A stretch of DNA of 64,000 bases from Micromonospora sp. WMMD1128 (GTDB lineage Bacteria; Actinomycetota; Actinomycetes; Mycobacteriales; Micromonosporaceae). Both the position numbers and the translations under genes were made by a program. How positions within the stretch are numbered: position 1 is the first letter of the stretch; the number at the start of each line of letters is the position of its first letter. The stretch is taken from the NCBI RefSeq assembly GCF_027497235.1, contig NZ_CP114902.1, positions 2,493,501 through 2,557,500 on the forward strand, given 5' to 3'. Positions 43,195 to 51,628 of this stretch are shown here, in pieces. Under the pieces are notes generated by a model, which saw only the letters and a list, made by a program, of their open reading frames with translations, made no database searches and was not told the DNA's origin.

Positions 43195-44244
43195 ATGAGA
43201 CGTCGACTTTTGCTCGCCGGTGCGCTCGCCACCGTCCTCGCCACCGGCACCGCCTGCGGCGGCGGCTCCGGTGACTTCGGTTCCGGTTCCGGCGAGGCCG
43301 AGAAGCTGACGATCTACACGGCCCGCGACAAGAAGGTGACCACCTTCGTCGTCGACAAGTTCACCGCCAAGTACCCCGAGTACCAGGGCAAGGTCGAGGT
43401 GCTCAACCTCGGCGCCCAGGAGATCCTGGAGCGGGTCCGGGCGGAGAAGGCCAACCCGCAGGCCGACGTCTGGTGGGGCGGCACCCAGCAGGGCCTCGCG
43501 GCGGGCGCGTCCGAGGACCTGCTCACCGGCTGGCAGCCGGCGTTCGCCGACAAGATGGACGAGGCGTACAAGGACCCGCAGGGCCGGTGGTTCGGCGAGA
43601 TCCTGCTGCCCGAGGTCATCATGTACAACAACAAGGCGCTCACCCCGGAGCAGGCCCCGAAGGACTGGGACGACCTGCTCAAGCCGGAGTGGAAAGACAA
43701 GATCATCATCCGGGACGTGGCGGCGTCCGGCACCATGCGGTCGATCTACGCCTCGATGATCCAGCAGAAGTCGCCCGACGGCAGCAACCCGCAGCCCGGC
43801 TACGACTGGCTGAAGAAGCTCGACGCCAACACCGGCGCGTACGCGGCCAACCCGACCGACCTCTACCTCAAGCTGTCCCGCCAGCAGGGCACGCTGAGCG
43901 CCTGGAACCTCCAGGACATCCTGCTCCAGGCCAACCAGGCGAACATGCCGTTCGGCTACGTGATGCCGGCCTCCGGCGCCCCGGTCCTGGTCGACGGCCT
44001 GGCCCAGGTCAAGGGCGGCAACAGCGAGGGCGCGCAGAAGTTCCTGGAGTTCCTCTTCGACGACTCGCTCCGCGCCGAGCTGGCCAAGGACTACTTCCAG
44101 ATCCCGGCCATCGACATCGCCGAGAAGCCGGAGTGGCTGGCCCAGCTCAACCTCAAGCCGATGAACGTCGACTGGGACGTGGTCGGCAAGAACGAGACCG
44201 AGTGGATCAACCACTGGAACAGCGAGATCAAGAACAAGGGCTGA
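43195..44244 (+). CDS. ABC transporter substrate-binding lipoprotein (AfuA/FutA-like)
   Basis: 349 aa. A signal peptide ends in the lipobox ATGTAC with Cys21 as anchor. The mature part begins KLTIYTARDKKVTTFVVDKF, then ADVWWGGTQQGL and VIMYNNKAL, the pattern of class II binding proteins for Fe(III), 2-aminoethylphosphonate or sugar phosphates. The iron-binding tyrosine pair is not evident, so an organic phosphate or other anion is as likely as iron. GGAGG at -9. A strong hairpin follows the stop, likely raising the level of this component over the membrane parts. Confidence 0.88.
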   Translation: MRRRLLLAGALATVLATGTACGGGSGDFGSGSGEAEKLTIYTARDKKVTTFVVDKFTAKYPEYQGKVEVLNLGAQEILERVRAEKANPQADVWWGGTQQGLAAGASEDLLTGWQPAFADKMDEAYKDPQGRWFGEILLPEVIMYNNKALTPEQAPKDWDDLLKPEWKDKIIIRDVAASGTMRSIYASMIQQKSPDGSNPQPGYDWLKKLDANTGAYAANPTDLYLKLSRQQGTLSAWNLQDILLQANQANMPFGYVMPASGAPVLVDGLAQVKGGNSEGAQKFLEFLFDDSLRAELAKDYFQIPAIDIAEKPEWLAQLNLKPMNVDWDVVGKNETEWINHWNSEIKNKG

Positions 44245-44250
44245 CCGGAC

Positions 44251-44283
44251 GGTACGCCGGGCGCACCACGCGCCCGGCGTACC
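44251..44283 (+). terminator. Intra-operon hairpin after binding-protein gene
   Basis: GGTACGCCGGGCGC (44251-44264) and GCGCCCGGCGTACC (44270-44283) form a perfect 14-bp stem with a 5-nt loop, 6 bp after the stop. No T-run. It may act as a partial terminator or 3' mRNA stabiliser. Confidence 0.75.
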
Positions 44284-44353
44284 GCCGTCGCCTCCCGAAC
44301 CGCCCCCACCCGTCACCGGTCGGACCCGGTTACCGGACGCAAGGAGAGACATC

Positions 44354-45427
44354 ATGATCGATGTCACGCTGGAGTCGGTGAGCAAGCGCTTCCCACGCGC
44401 CGGCGACACCGCGGCGGTCGACGACGTCGACCTGCGCATCGGCGCGGGGGAGTTCTTCACCCTGCTCGGCCCGAGCGGCTGCGGCAAGACCACCACCCTG
44501 CGCATGGTGGCCGGCTTCTACTTCCCCAGCTCGGGCCGGATCCGCTTCGGCGCCGAGGACGTCACCAACCGGCCGCCGAACAAGCGCGACACCGGCATGG
44601 TGTTCCAGAACTACGCGCTCTTCCCGCACATGAGCGTCGCCCAGAACGTGGCGTACGGCCTGAAGATCCGCAAGGTCGGCCGGGCCGACGCCAAGCGGCG
44701 GGTCGACGAGGTGCTCGGCGAGGTCCACCTGGGCGGCTACGGTGACCGGCGGATCGACCAGCTCTCCGGCGGCCAGCAGCAGCGCGTCGCGCTGGCCCGG
44801 GCGCTGGTGATCCGGCCCCGCACGCTGCTGCTCGACGAACCCCTGTCCAACCTCGACGCCAAGCTGCGCGAGGAGACCCGGGTCGAGATCCGCCGCATCC
44901 AGAAGGACTCCGGCACCACCGCGCTCTACGTCACGCACGACCAGTCCGAGGCGATGGCCATGTCCGACCGGATCGCGGTGATGGAGTCCGGGCGGGTCCG
45001 GCAGGTCGGCACGCCGCAGGAGATCTACCACCGGCCGGCCACCTCGTTCGTGGCCCGGTTCATCGGCCGCAGCAACGTGCTCAGCCTGCCGGTGGTGAGC
45101 GCCGGACCGGACACGGTGACCGTGGCGCTACCAGGCGGCTGGCAGGTCCCGGTCGCCGCGCCCGCCGAGCACGGGCTCCGCGAGGGCGCCACCGCCCTGG
45201 TGTCGGTACGCCCCGAGCACATCACGCTCGGCCCGCCCACCGACGACGGCATCCTCAGCGGCCGGGTGACCGAGCTGGAGTTCACCGGCATGGCCACCAA
45301 CCTGCTCGTCGACGTGGGCGGCGAGGCGGTCCAGGTGGCCGCGATCGACGTGCCGGGCGGGCTGGCCGTGGGCGACCAGGTCGGGCTGCGGCTGCCGCCG
45401 GAGCGGATGTGGGTGGTGAGTGCATGA
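44354..45427 (+). CDS. ABC transporter ATP-binding protein (AfuC/PotA-like)
   Basis: 357 aa. The ATPase domain has Walker A GPSGCGKTT (about 39-47), the Q-loop in VFQNYALFPHM, LSGGQQQRVALARAL, Walker B LLLDEPLSNLD and the H-loop in YVTHDQSEAMAM. The C-terminal 110 residues form a TOBE/OB regulatory domain (VSVRPEHITLG). AAGGAGA precedes the ATG. Its stop overlaps the permease ATG (ATGA). Confidence 0.93.
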   Translation: MIDVTLESVSKRFPRAGDTAAVDDVDLRIGAGEFFTLLGPSGCGKTTTLRMVAGFYFPSSGRIRFGAEDVTNRPPNKRDTGMVFQNYALFPHMSVAQNVAYGLKIRKVGRADAKRRVDEVLGEVHLGGYGDRRIDQLSGGQQQRVALARALVIRPRTLLLDEPLSNLDAKLREETRVEIRRIQKDSGTTALYVTHDQSEAMAMSDRIAVMESGRVRQVGTPQEIYHRPATSFVARFIGRSNVLSLPVVSAGPDTVTVALPGGWQVPVAAPAEHGLREGATALVSVRPEHITLGPPTDDGILSGRVTELEFTGMATNLLVDVGGEAVQVAAIDVPGGLAVGDQVGLRLPPERMWVVSA

Positions 45428-47208
45428 GCACCATCCCCGCGACCCCGAGCGCGGCCACCGTCCCGCCGGTCACCGAGGACCCCACGCCCCCGGGCGGCCG
45501 GCGCTTCCGCCGCCCGACGATCGGCGCCAACTCGCGCTGGTTCCCGTACGTCCTGGTGTTCCCGCTGGTGCTGATCCTCTTCGGCTACGTGGTGCAGCCG
45601 ATGCTCGCCACGTTCGGCGAGAGCGTCGGGGTGGACGGGCCGGACAACTGGTCCCGCTTCCTCACCGGCGACGGGGTGGCCCGCTCCGCGCTGCTCACCT
45701 CGCTGCTGATCTCCGCCGCCAGCGTGCTGCTCTGCGGCATCGTCGGCGTCGCCATGGCGTTCCTGCTCAAGCGGTTCTCCTTCCCCGGCCGCCGGCTGAT
45801 CGAGGCGATCATCCTGGTGCCGGCGGCGCTGCCGCCGCTGATCGGGGCGATCTCGTTCCAGCTCCTCTACAGCGAGACCGGCATCCTGCCGCGCGCGCTG
45901 CAACAGCTCTTCGGCACGGAGAACCCGGTGCTGCCGTTCAGCGGCATCGCCGGCGTGCTCGTGGTGCACACGTTCACCATGTATCCGTTCTTCTATCTGG
46001 CCGCGTCCGCCGCGCTGACCGGCATGGACCCGTCGGTGGAGGAGGCCGCCTACAACCTGGGCGCGGGCCGGGTGCGGGTGTGGCGCACCGTGCTGCTGCC
46101 GATGCTCACCCCGGCGTTGGTCTCCGCCTCGCTGCTGGTCTTCATGACGTCGCTGGCGTCGTACACCGCTCCGTTGCTGTTCGGGGTGGACCGCACCATG
46201 ACCATGCAGATCTACATCAACCGCACCAACGGTGACCTGCCGATGGCCTCGACCTACGCGTCGGTGCTGGCCGTGGTGTCGGTGCTGTTCCTGCTCGGCA
46301 TGCGCTGGTACGAGGGGCGGCGCAGCTACCGCTCCCAGTCGAAGGGCGTCGCCAGTCACCGCCGCGAGCTGACCAACCCGTTCGCCCGCTGGCTGGCGCT
46401 GGCCGCCTCGCTGCTCGCCGTCGTGGTGTTGCTCGCCCCGGTGGCGACCATCGCGCTGGTGGCGTTCTCGCAGGACGGCTCGTGGACCACCGAGGTCATC
46501 CCGTCCGGCTACACCACGCAGAACTTCACCACCATCTTCTCCGACCCGGGGGCCTACCGGCCGATCGTCAACTCGCTCCAGATGAGCCTGCTCGCCACGC
46601 TCGGCTGCGTCGTGGTCGGCGTGCTCATCGCGTACGCGGTGCGCCGGCTGGACTTCCGCGGGCGTGGCCTGCTCGACGTGGCGGTCATGCTGGCATGGGC
46701 GCTGCCCGGCACGGTGGTCGCGATCAACCTGATCTCGGCGTTCAGCACCGGCAACGCGTTCAGCTTCGGCCAGGTGCTGATCGGCACCTTCTGGATCATG
46801 CCGCTGGCGTACTTCGTGCGGTTCCTGCCGCTGGTGTTCCGGTCCAGCTCGGCCACGCTTGCGCAGCTCGACCCGTCGCTGGAGGAGGCCGCCCGCAACC
46901 TCGGCGCGTCCTGGTGGCGGGCGTTCGGCACGGTCACGCTGCGGCTGATGCTGCCGGGCGTGCTGGCCGGCGCGCTGCTCGCGTTCGTCAACGGCGTCGG
47001 GGAGTTCGTCGCCTCGGTGCTGATCTACACCTCGGAGACCGCGCCGATCTCGGTGGAGATCAACAACCGGATGTACTCGTTCGAGGTCGGCACCGCCGCC
47101 GCGTACGGCATGCTCCAGGTGGTGTTGATCTTCGTGGTGATGGTGATCTCCGGCCGGCTCCAGAGCGGCGGCCGGGCGGCCCGGGAGGCAGTGAAATGGA
47201 CCGCGTGA
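45424..47208 (+). CDS. Fused double-domain ABC permease (AfuB-like)
   Basis: 594 aa, about 12 helices, two BPD_transp_1 domains in one chain. Two EAA loops that contact the ATPase are clear: VEEAAYNLGAGRVRVWRTV (about residue 205) and LEEAARNLGASWWRAFGTV (about 485). This fused form is typical of the AfuB/FbpB branch, matching the single ATPase and binding protein. The last 13 bp overlap the creatininase-like gene. Confidence 0.92.
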   Translation: MSTIPATPSAATVPPVTEDPTPPGGRRFRRPTIGANSRWFPYVLVFPLVLILFGYVVQPMLATFGESVGVDGPDNWSRFLTGDGVARSALLTSLLISAASVLLCGIVGVAMAFLLKRFSFPGRRLIEAIILVPAALPPLIGAISFQLLYSETGILPRALQQLFGTENPVLPFSGIAGVLVVHTFTMYPFFYLAASAALTGMDPSVEEAAYNLGAGRVRVWRTVLLPMLTPALVSASLLVFMTSLASYTAPLLFGVDRTMTMQIYINRTNGDLPMASTYASVLAVVSVLFLLGMRWYEGRRSYRSQSKGVASHRRELTNPFARWLALAASLLAVVVLLAPVATIALVAFSQDGSWTTEVIPSGYTTQNFTTIFSDPGAYRPIVNSLQMSLLATLGCVVVGVLIAYAVRRLDFRGRGLLDVAVMLAWALPGTVVAINLISAFSTGNAFSFGQVLIGTFWIMPLAYFVRFLPLVFRSSSATLAQLDPSLEEAARNLGASWWRAFGTVTLRLMLPGVLAGALLAFVNGVGEFVASVLIYTSETAPISVEINNRMYSFEVGTAAAYGMLQVVLIFVVMVISGRLQSGGRAAREAVKWTA

Positions 47209-48035
47209 CGAACCTCTGGCCGGCCGGCGGTGGGCTGCTGCCCGCCGCCGGGATCCCCGGCGGCGAACTCGCCGCGGTCGTCGCGGCGGCCGACTTCGCG
47301 GTGCTGCCGGTCGGCGCGGTCGAGTGGCACGGACCGCACCTGCCGCTCGGCGCCGACCTCATCCTCGCCGAGGGCTTCGCCTCCGAGAGCGCCGCGCCCG
47401 GCCCCGGCCCGCGCGGCGTGCTGTTCCCGCCGGTGGCCTACGCGGCCTGCCCCGGGCAGACCCGGCCCTGGCCGGGGACGGTGGCGATCCGACCGGAGAT
47501 CGCGGTCGGCTACCTCGCCGACGTGATCGAGGGCATCGTGGCCGCCGGCTTCCCCCGCCTGCTCGTGGTCAACGGCCACGACGCCAACATGTCCACCGTC
47601 CGGGCCGCGATGGAGTGGGTCTCCGGGCGGCGCACCGCGAGCCTGCTGCTGGTCAACTGGTTCCAGTTGGTCACCCCGGCGGAGACCGGCGAGCTGTACG
47701 GCGACGTGATCGCTCGCGGACACGGTGGCGCGTACGAGACGTCCGGAGTGCTCGGCTTCGCGCCGGAGACGGTACGCCTGGACGCCGCCACCGACCTGCC
47801 GCCGCGCCCGAAGCTGCCGGTGACCCACCCGTACGTGCTCGTCGAGTCCCGGCCCGACCCGTGGCAGGGCTGGTCCGGGCACGTCTCGCGGGCCACCGAG
47901 GAGGCCGGCCGCACGGTGCGCGCCACGGCCGGCGAGCGGCTGCGCGAGATCGTCACCGCCTGGGTGGCCGCCCCGATGCCGGCCCCGCCCACCGCCGACC
48001 CGCTGCCCGACACATCGGGTGAGGAGCGCGCATGA
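47196..48035 (+). CDS. Creatininase-family amidohydrolase
   Basis: 279 aa. Metal-binding residues of the family are all present: Glu43 and His45 and His48 in GAVEWHGPHLPLGAD with Asp54, NGHDAN with His128, and RGHGGAYETS with His176 and Glu181. The family hydrolyses cyclic or formyl amides (creatinine, FAPy deformylase, MftE peptidase), so an amide or lactam bond in the imported compound is a reasonable target. ATG 47196 lies within the permease end, with GGAG before it; the long upstream frame is rejected. Confidence 0.85.
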   Translation: MDRVTNLWPAGGGLLPAAGIPGGELAAVVAAADFAVLPVGAVEWHGPHLPLGADLILAEGFASESAAPGPGPRGVLFPPVAYAACPGQTRPWPGTVAIRPEIAVGYLADVIEGIVAAGFPRLLVVNGHDANMSTVRAAMEWVSGRRTASLLLVNWFQLVTPAETGELYGDVIARGHGGAYETSGVLGFAPETVRLDAATDLPPRPKLPVTHPYVLVESRPDPWQGWSGHVSRATEEAGRTVRATAGERLREIVTAWVAAPMPAPPTADPLPDTSGEERA

Positions 48036-49003
48036 CCGTCGACCGGGGGCTTGACGTCGTCGACTTCCACATGCACTTCCGCATCGGCGCCGACGAGACG
48101 ATCCACGCCTGCGAGGAGGCCGCCGGGATGCACCCGGGCGGCGCACCCGAGCGCGCGGTGCGGGCCGCCGGGTCCGCGCCGTACTCCCGGCAGTGGCGCC
48201 GGGCCTGGAGCTTCCCCGACCCGGAGCCGCCCGCCGAGCGCTGGGAGGACGAGGCGGACCGGTGGGCCGAGGAACTGCGCGCGGCGCGGGTGCGCCGGGC
48301 GGTCTTCGTCACCGGCGGCGGCAACGACGCGCTCGCCGACGTCGTCGACCGGCACCCGGACCTGCTGCTCGGCTTCGCCCACCACGACCCGTACGGCCCG
48401 GACGCCGCCGCCGAGCTGGACCGCGCGGTCACCGAGCGCGGGCTGCGCGGGTTGAAGCTGTTCGCGCCGCTGCTGCGCGGCCCGCTCGACCACACCGACC
48501 TCGACCCGCTCTGGGCCACCGCCCAGCGCCTCGGCGTCCCGGTTCTGATCCACATCGGTCACTACGGCAGCGCCGGCGGCCTGCCCGTGGGCCGGTACGG
48601 CGGTCCGGACGAGCTGGTCCGGATGGCCCGGCGCTTCCCCGAGCTGGCCGTGGTGGTGCCGCACTTCGGCGTCCAGCACGTGCAGGAGCTGTCCTTCGCC
48701 GCCTGGGGCTGCCCGAACATCCACATCGACACGTCCGGCTCGAACCAGTGGGTGCGCTGGATGCCGTACAAGCTCACGCTCGAGGACCTGTTCCGCCGCT
48801 GCTACGAGACGATCGGGCCGCAGCGCATCGTCTACGGCAGCGACTCGTCCTGGTTCCCGCGCGGCTACGTCACCCGCTACCTCGACGACCAGCTCCGCGT
48901 CTGCCACGAGCTGGGCCTGCCCGAGGACCACCTGCGCGCGATCTTCGCCGGGAACGCCGAGCGGCTGCTCGGCCCGACCGCGAACCGGAAGGAAACCCGA
49001 TGA
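48032..49003 (+). CDS. Amidohydrolase_2-family TIM-barrel hydrolase/decarboxylase
   Basis: 323 aa. Metal ligands: His13 and His15 in VDFHMHF, a histidine in VLIHIGHYG, another in VVVPHFGVQH, and Asp in IVYGSDSSWFPRGY. This family includes ACMSD-type decarboxylases and lactonases such as LigI. ATG overlaps the previous stop (ATGA). Within this operon it would act on the product of the creatininase-like step or of the lyase; order unknown. Confidence 0.83.
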   Translation: MTVDRGLDVVDFHMHFRIGADETIHACEEAAGMHPGGAPERAVRAAGSAPYSRQWRRAWSFPDPEPPAERWEDEADRWAEELRAARVRRAVFVTGGGNDALADVVDRHPDLLLGFAHHDPYGPDAAAELDRAVTERGLRGLKLFAPLLRGPLDHTDLDPLWATAQRLGVPVLIHIGHYGSAGGLPVGRYGGPDELVRMARRFPELAVVVPHFGVQHVQELSFAAWGCPNIHIDTSGSNQWVRWMPYKLTLEDLFRRCYETIGPQRIVYGSDSSWFPRGYVTRYLDDQLRVCHELGLPEDHLRAIFAGNAERLLGPTANRKETR

Positions 49004-50451
49004 GCACGCTGACCACCTACCAGCGCAACCACCTGGCGCCGACGTACGACCACCACGTCGGGCACCTCTACCCGGCGATGGTGCGCGCCAGCCAGGCGCA
49101 CGTGGTGATGCTTACCGAACAGCGGCTGATCCCGGCCGAGCGCGGCGCCCGCCTGCTGCGCGGGCTGGCCGAGCTGCGCGCCGACACCACCGCCCCGCCG
49201 GCGTACGACGGCAGCTTCGAGGACACGTACTACCTGCTGGAGAAGCGGCTCGCGGCGGCGTGCGGCATCCCCACCTCCGAGCTGGACGTGCAGCTCGCCC
49301 GCAGCCGCAACGACCTGGACGCCGGCGTGTTCCGGATGCTGCTGCGCGACCAGCTCGTCGAGGTGCTCCAGCGGGTGCTTGACACCGGCCGCGCCGCGCT
49401 GGACCAGGCCGACAGGTACGCCGACGTGGTCATCACCGGCTACACCCACCGCCGGCCGGCCCAGCCCACCACCATCGGGCACGCGCTCGCCGGCTACGCC
49501 GAGGCGCTCGCCGGCCAGGCCGCCACCTACGCCGACGTGATCGACCAACTCAACGTCTCGCCGCTCGGCTCGTGCGCGTTCGCCGGCACCGACCTGGACA
49601 TCTCCCCGGCCCGGCTGGCCGAGCTGCTCGGCTTCGCCGGCCTGGTCACCAACTCGTACGAGGCGGTCGCCGGCGCCGACCACCTGGTCCGGGTCGGCAC
49701 GATCAACGCGCGGGCGCTCGCCACCGGCGCGCGGCTGGCCCGCACGCTCATGGACTGGCTGAGCTGGCAGTGGGTCACCACCCCGGGCGACTTCACCCAG
49801 GGCAGCAGCATCATGCCGCAGAAGCGCAATCCGGTGGTGCTGGAACACCTGGTCTCCTACGCCGGGCAGGCCGCGGCGGACGCCGCCTCGGTGCTCAACA
49901 ACGTGGGCGCCGCCTGGTGGGAGGACTCCAATAACGCCACCACCGACGTGCAGGTGCGGCTCTGGGAGAGCAACGAGCGGGCGGAACGCTTCTTCGCGCT
50001 CGTCGGTGGCTTCCTCGCCGAGATCGCGCCGCTGAACCCGCCCAGCCGGGAGGAGATCGTCGCCTCCGGCGCCACCACCACGGCCGCGGCGGACGCGCTG
50101 ACCCGCCACGGCGTACCGTTCCGGGCCGCGCACTCGCTCGTCGGGCGGCTGGTCCGGGCCGGCGGGCCGGACACCTGGACCGCCGAGGGCGTACGCGCCG
50201 CCGCCGCCGACACCACCGGTGAGCTGGACGACGCGGCGGTGGCCGACCTGATCGCCGCCGCCGTCCGGCCGGAGCTGGTGCTCCAGCGGGCGCAGGCCGA
50301 CGGGCCGGGCGCCGCCGCGGTCCGCGCCCAGGTGGGCGTGCTGCGGTCCGCGCTGGACCCGGTCGCGGACCGGCTGGCCGGGGTACGCGACCTGCTGCGC
50401 CGGGCGGATGAGGAACTGGACGCCGTCGCCGCCGAGATTTCGATCCGGTGA
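49000..50451 (+). CDS. Argininosuccinate lyase-like enzyme (fumarase/aspartase superfamily)
   Basis: 483 aa. The superfamily signature GSSIMPQKRNP is at residues 268-278, and LDVQLARSRNDLDAGVFRM and TGYTHRRPAQPTTIG follow the ArgH pattern. Catalysis is beta-elimination releasing fumarate or a related acid from an N-substituted aspartate. Its place in a transporter operon, away from arg genes, suggests a catabolic paralogue rather than the housekeeping ArgH. ATG overlaps the previous stop. Confidence 0.85.
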   Translation: MSTLTTYQRNHLAPTYDHHVGHLYPAMVRASQAHVVMLTEQRLIPAERGARLLRGLAELRADTTAPPAYDGSFEDTYYLLEKRLAAACGIPTSELDVQLARSRNDLDAGVFRMLLRDQLVEVLQRVLDTGRAALDQADRYADVVITGYTHRRPAQPTTIGHALAGYAEALAGQAATYADVIDQLNVSPLGSCAFAGTDLDISPARLAELLGFAGLVTNSYEAVAGADHLVRVGTINARALATGARLARTLMDWLSWQWVTTPGDFTQGSSIMPQKRNPVVLEHLVSYAGQAAADAASVLNNVGAAWWEDSNNATTDVQVRLWESNERAERFFALVGGFLAEIAPLNPPSREEIVASGATTTAAADALTRHGVPFRAAHSLVGRLVRAGGPDTWTAEGVRAAAADTTGELDDAAVADLIAAAVRPELVLQRAQADGPGAAAVRAQVGVLRSALDPVADRLAGVRDLLRRADEELDAVAAEISIR

Positions 50452-51368
50452 GCGTGCGGCTGTCCGGCCCGCCGGCCGCCGACACGCGCGGCGCGGGACT
50501 GCTGCTCGGCATCGACTTCGGCGGCACGAAGATGGCGGTCGGGGTGGCCGACGCCGACGGCCGGCTGCTGGCCCACCGCCGGGTACCGACCCACGCCGAG
50601 CAGGGCGCGCCGCAGGCGCTGGCCCGGGCGCTGTCGCTCGCCGGTGACCTGGTCGCCGAGGTCGGCGGCCCGCTCGCCGCCGCCGGGGTGGCCTCGCCCG
50701 GCGTGGTCCGCCCGGACGGCATCGACCTGGCGCCGAACGTGCCCGGCTGGGAGCGGCTGCGCCTGGCCGACGCGGTCGGCGAGGCGCTGGACGTGCCCCG
50801 GGTCGCGGTGGACAACGACCTGAACGCCGCCGCCCTGGCCGAGCTGCGGCTGGGCGACCTGCGCGGCGTCGACCCCGGCCTGGTGGTGGGGATCGGCACC
50901 GGCATCGCGGCGGCCGTCACGGTGGGCGGCGCGGTGCTGCCCGGCCACCGGGGCGCGGCCGGCGAGATCGGGTACGCGGTGGCCGGCGCGCCCTGGCCGG
51001 GGACGATGCTGGAGCTGGACTTCTCCGGCCGGGCGCTGGACCGGCTCGCCGCCGACCTCGGCGTGCCGGACGGGGCGGCCGGGCTCACCGCCGCCGCCGA
51101 GCGGCCCGGCGCGGCCCGCGACGCGCTCGCCGCCCGGGTCGACGAGGCGGCCCGCGCGCTGGCGACCTGCTGCCTGCTGCTCGACCCGCAGCGGATCGTG
51201 CTGGTCGGCGGCGTGACGCGCAGCGCGTTGATCCGGCGGATGCTCGTCGACCGGCTGACCGAGGCCCTGCCGCACCCGCCCGACGTGGTGCGGTCCCGCT
51301 TCGCCGACGACGCCGCGTTGTACGGCGCGCTGGCCCTGGCGCGGGACACGGTGCCGGTGCCGCGTTGA
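50448..51368 (+). CDS. ROK-family sugar kinase
   Basis: 306 aa. ATP-binding IDFGGTKMAVGV (about 21-32), AVDNDLNAAALAE with the catalytic Asp, GIGTGIAAAVTVGGAVL and the adenosine motif VLVGGV. Like the regulator at the head of the operon, it lacks the ROK zinc motif (GHRGAAGEIGYAV then no cysteines). It would phosphorylate a sugar or N-acyl sugar. GTG 50448 overlaps the lyase stop. Last gene of the operon. Confidence 0.88.
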   Translation: MSVRLSGPPAADTRGAGLLLGIDFGGTKMAVGVADADGRLLAHRRVPTHAEQGAPQALARALSLAGDLVAEVGGPLAAAGVASPGVVRPDGIDLAPNVPGWERLRLADAVGEALDVPRVAVDNDLNAAALAELRLGDLRGVDPGLVVGIGTGIAAAVTVGGAVLPGHRGAAGEIGYAVAGAPWPGTMLELDFSGRALDRLAADLGVPDGAAGLTAAAERPGAARDALAARVDEAARALATCCLLLDPQRIVLVGGVTRSALIRRMLVDRLTEALPHPPDVVRSRFADDAALYGALALARDTVPVPR

Positions 51369-51628
51369 CCGGGTCGGTGTCAAGTGCGTCACATTTCTGA
51401 CACAGAACATGTCCGCCGCTGGACCCGGGATCCGTTGCGCGACAACGGATCCCACCAGGTGACACCCGGGTGCCGGGCCGGTGCGGAGGCCGGTCGGGCA
51501 CGCACCGGAACGGCTCCGGCACCGCCGGTGAAGAGTGATCGAACTTCGGCGAGCGTCAGTTTGCAGCCGTCATTACGCTGCGGGTGGTTGATCGCCGGAA
51601 CCACGGACGACAGGTGGAAGAACCTCAG
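51369..51628. other. 260-bp gap with terminator-like hairpin and promoter
   Basis: GGGATCCGTTG (51427-51437) and CAACGGATCCC (51443-51453) form a perfect 11-bp stem with loop CGCGA, 59 bp after the kinase stop; likely the operon terminator. GTGTCA and TGACAC further left (51378-51404) form a weaker inverted repeat. The right part carries the promoter of the next gene. Confidence 0.55.

Noticed and set aside
46482..48035. 517-codon version of the creatininase-like gene
   Set aside because: The first 238 codons lie in another frame of the permease; family homology starts after ATG 47196.
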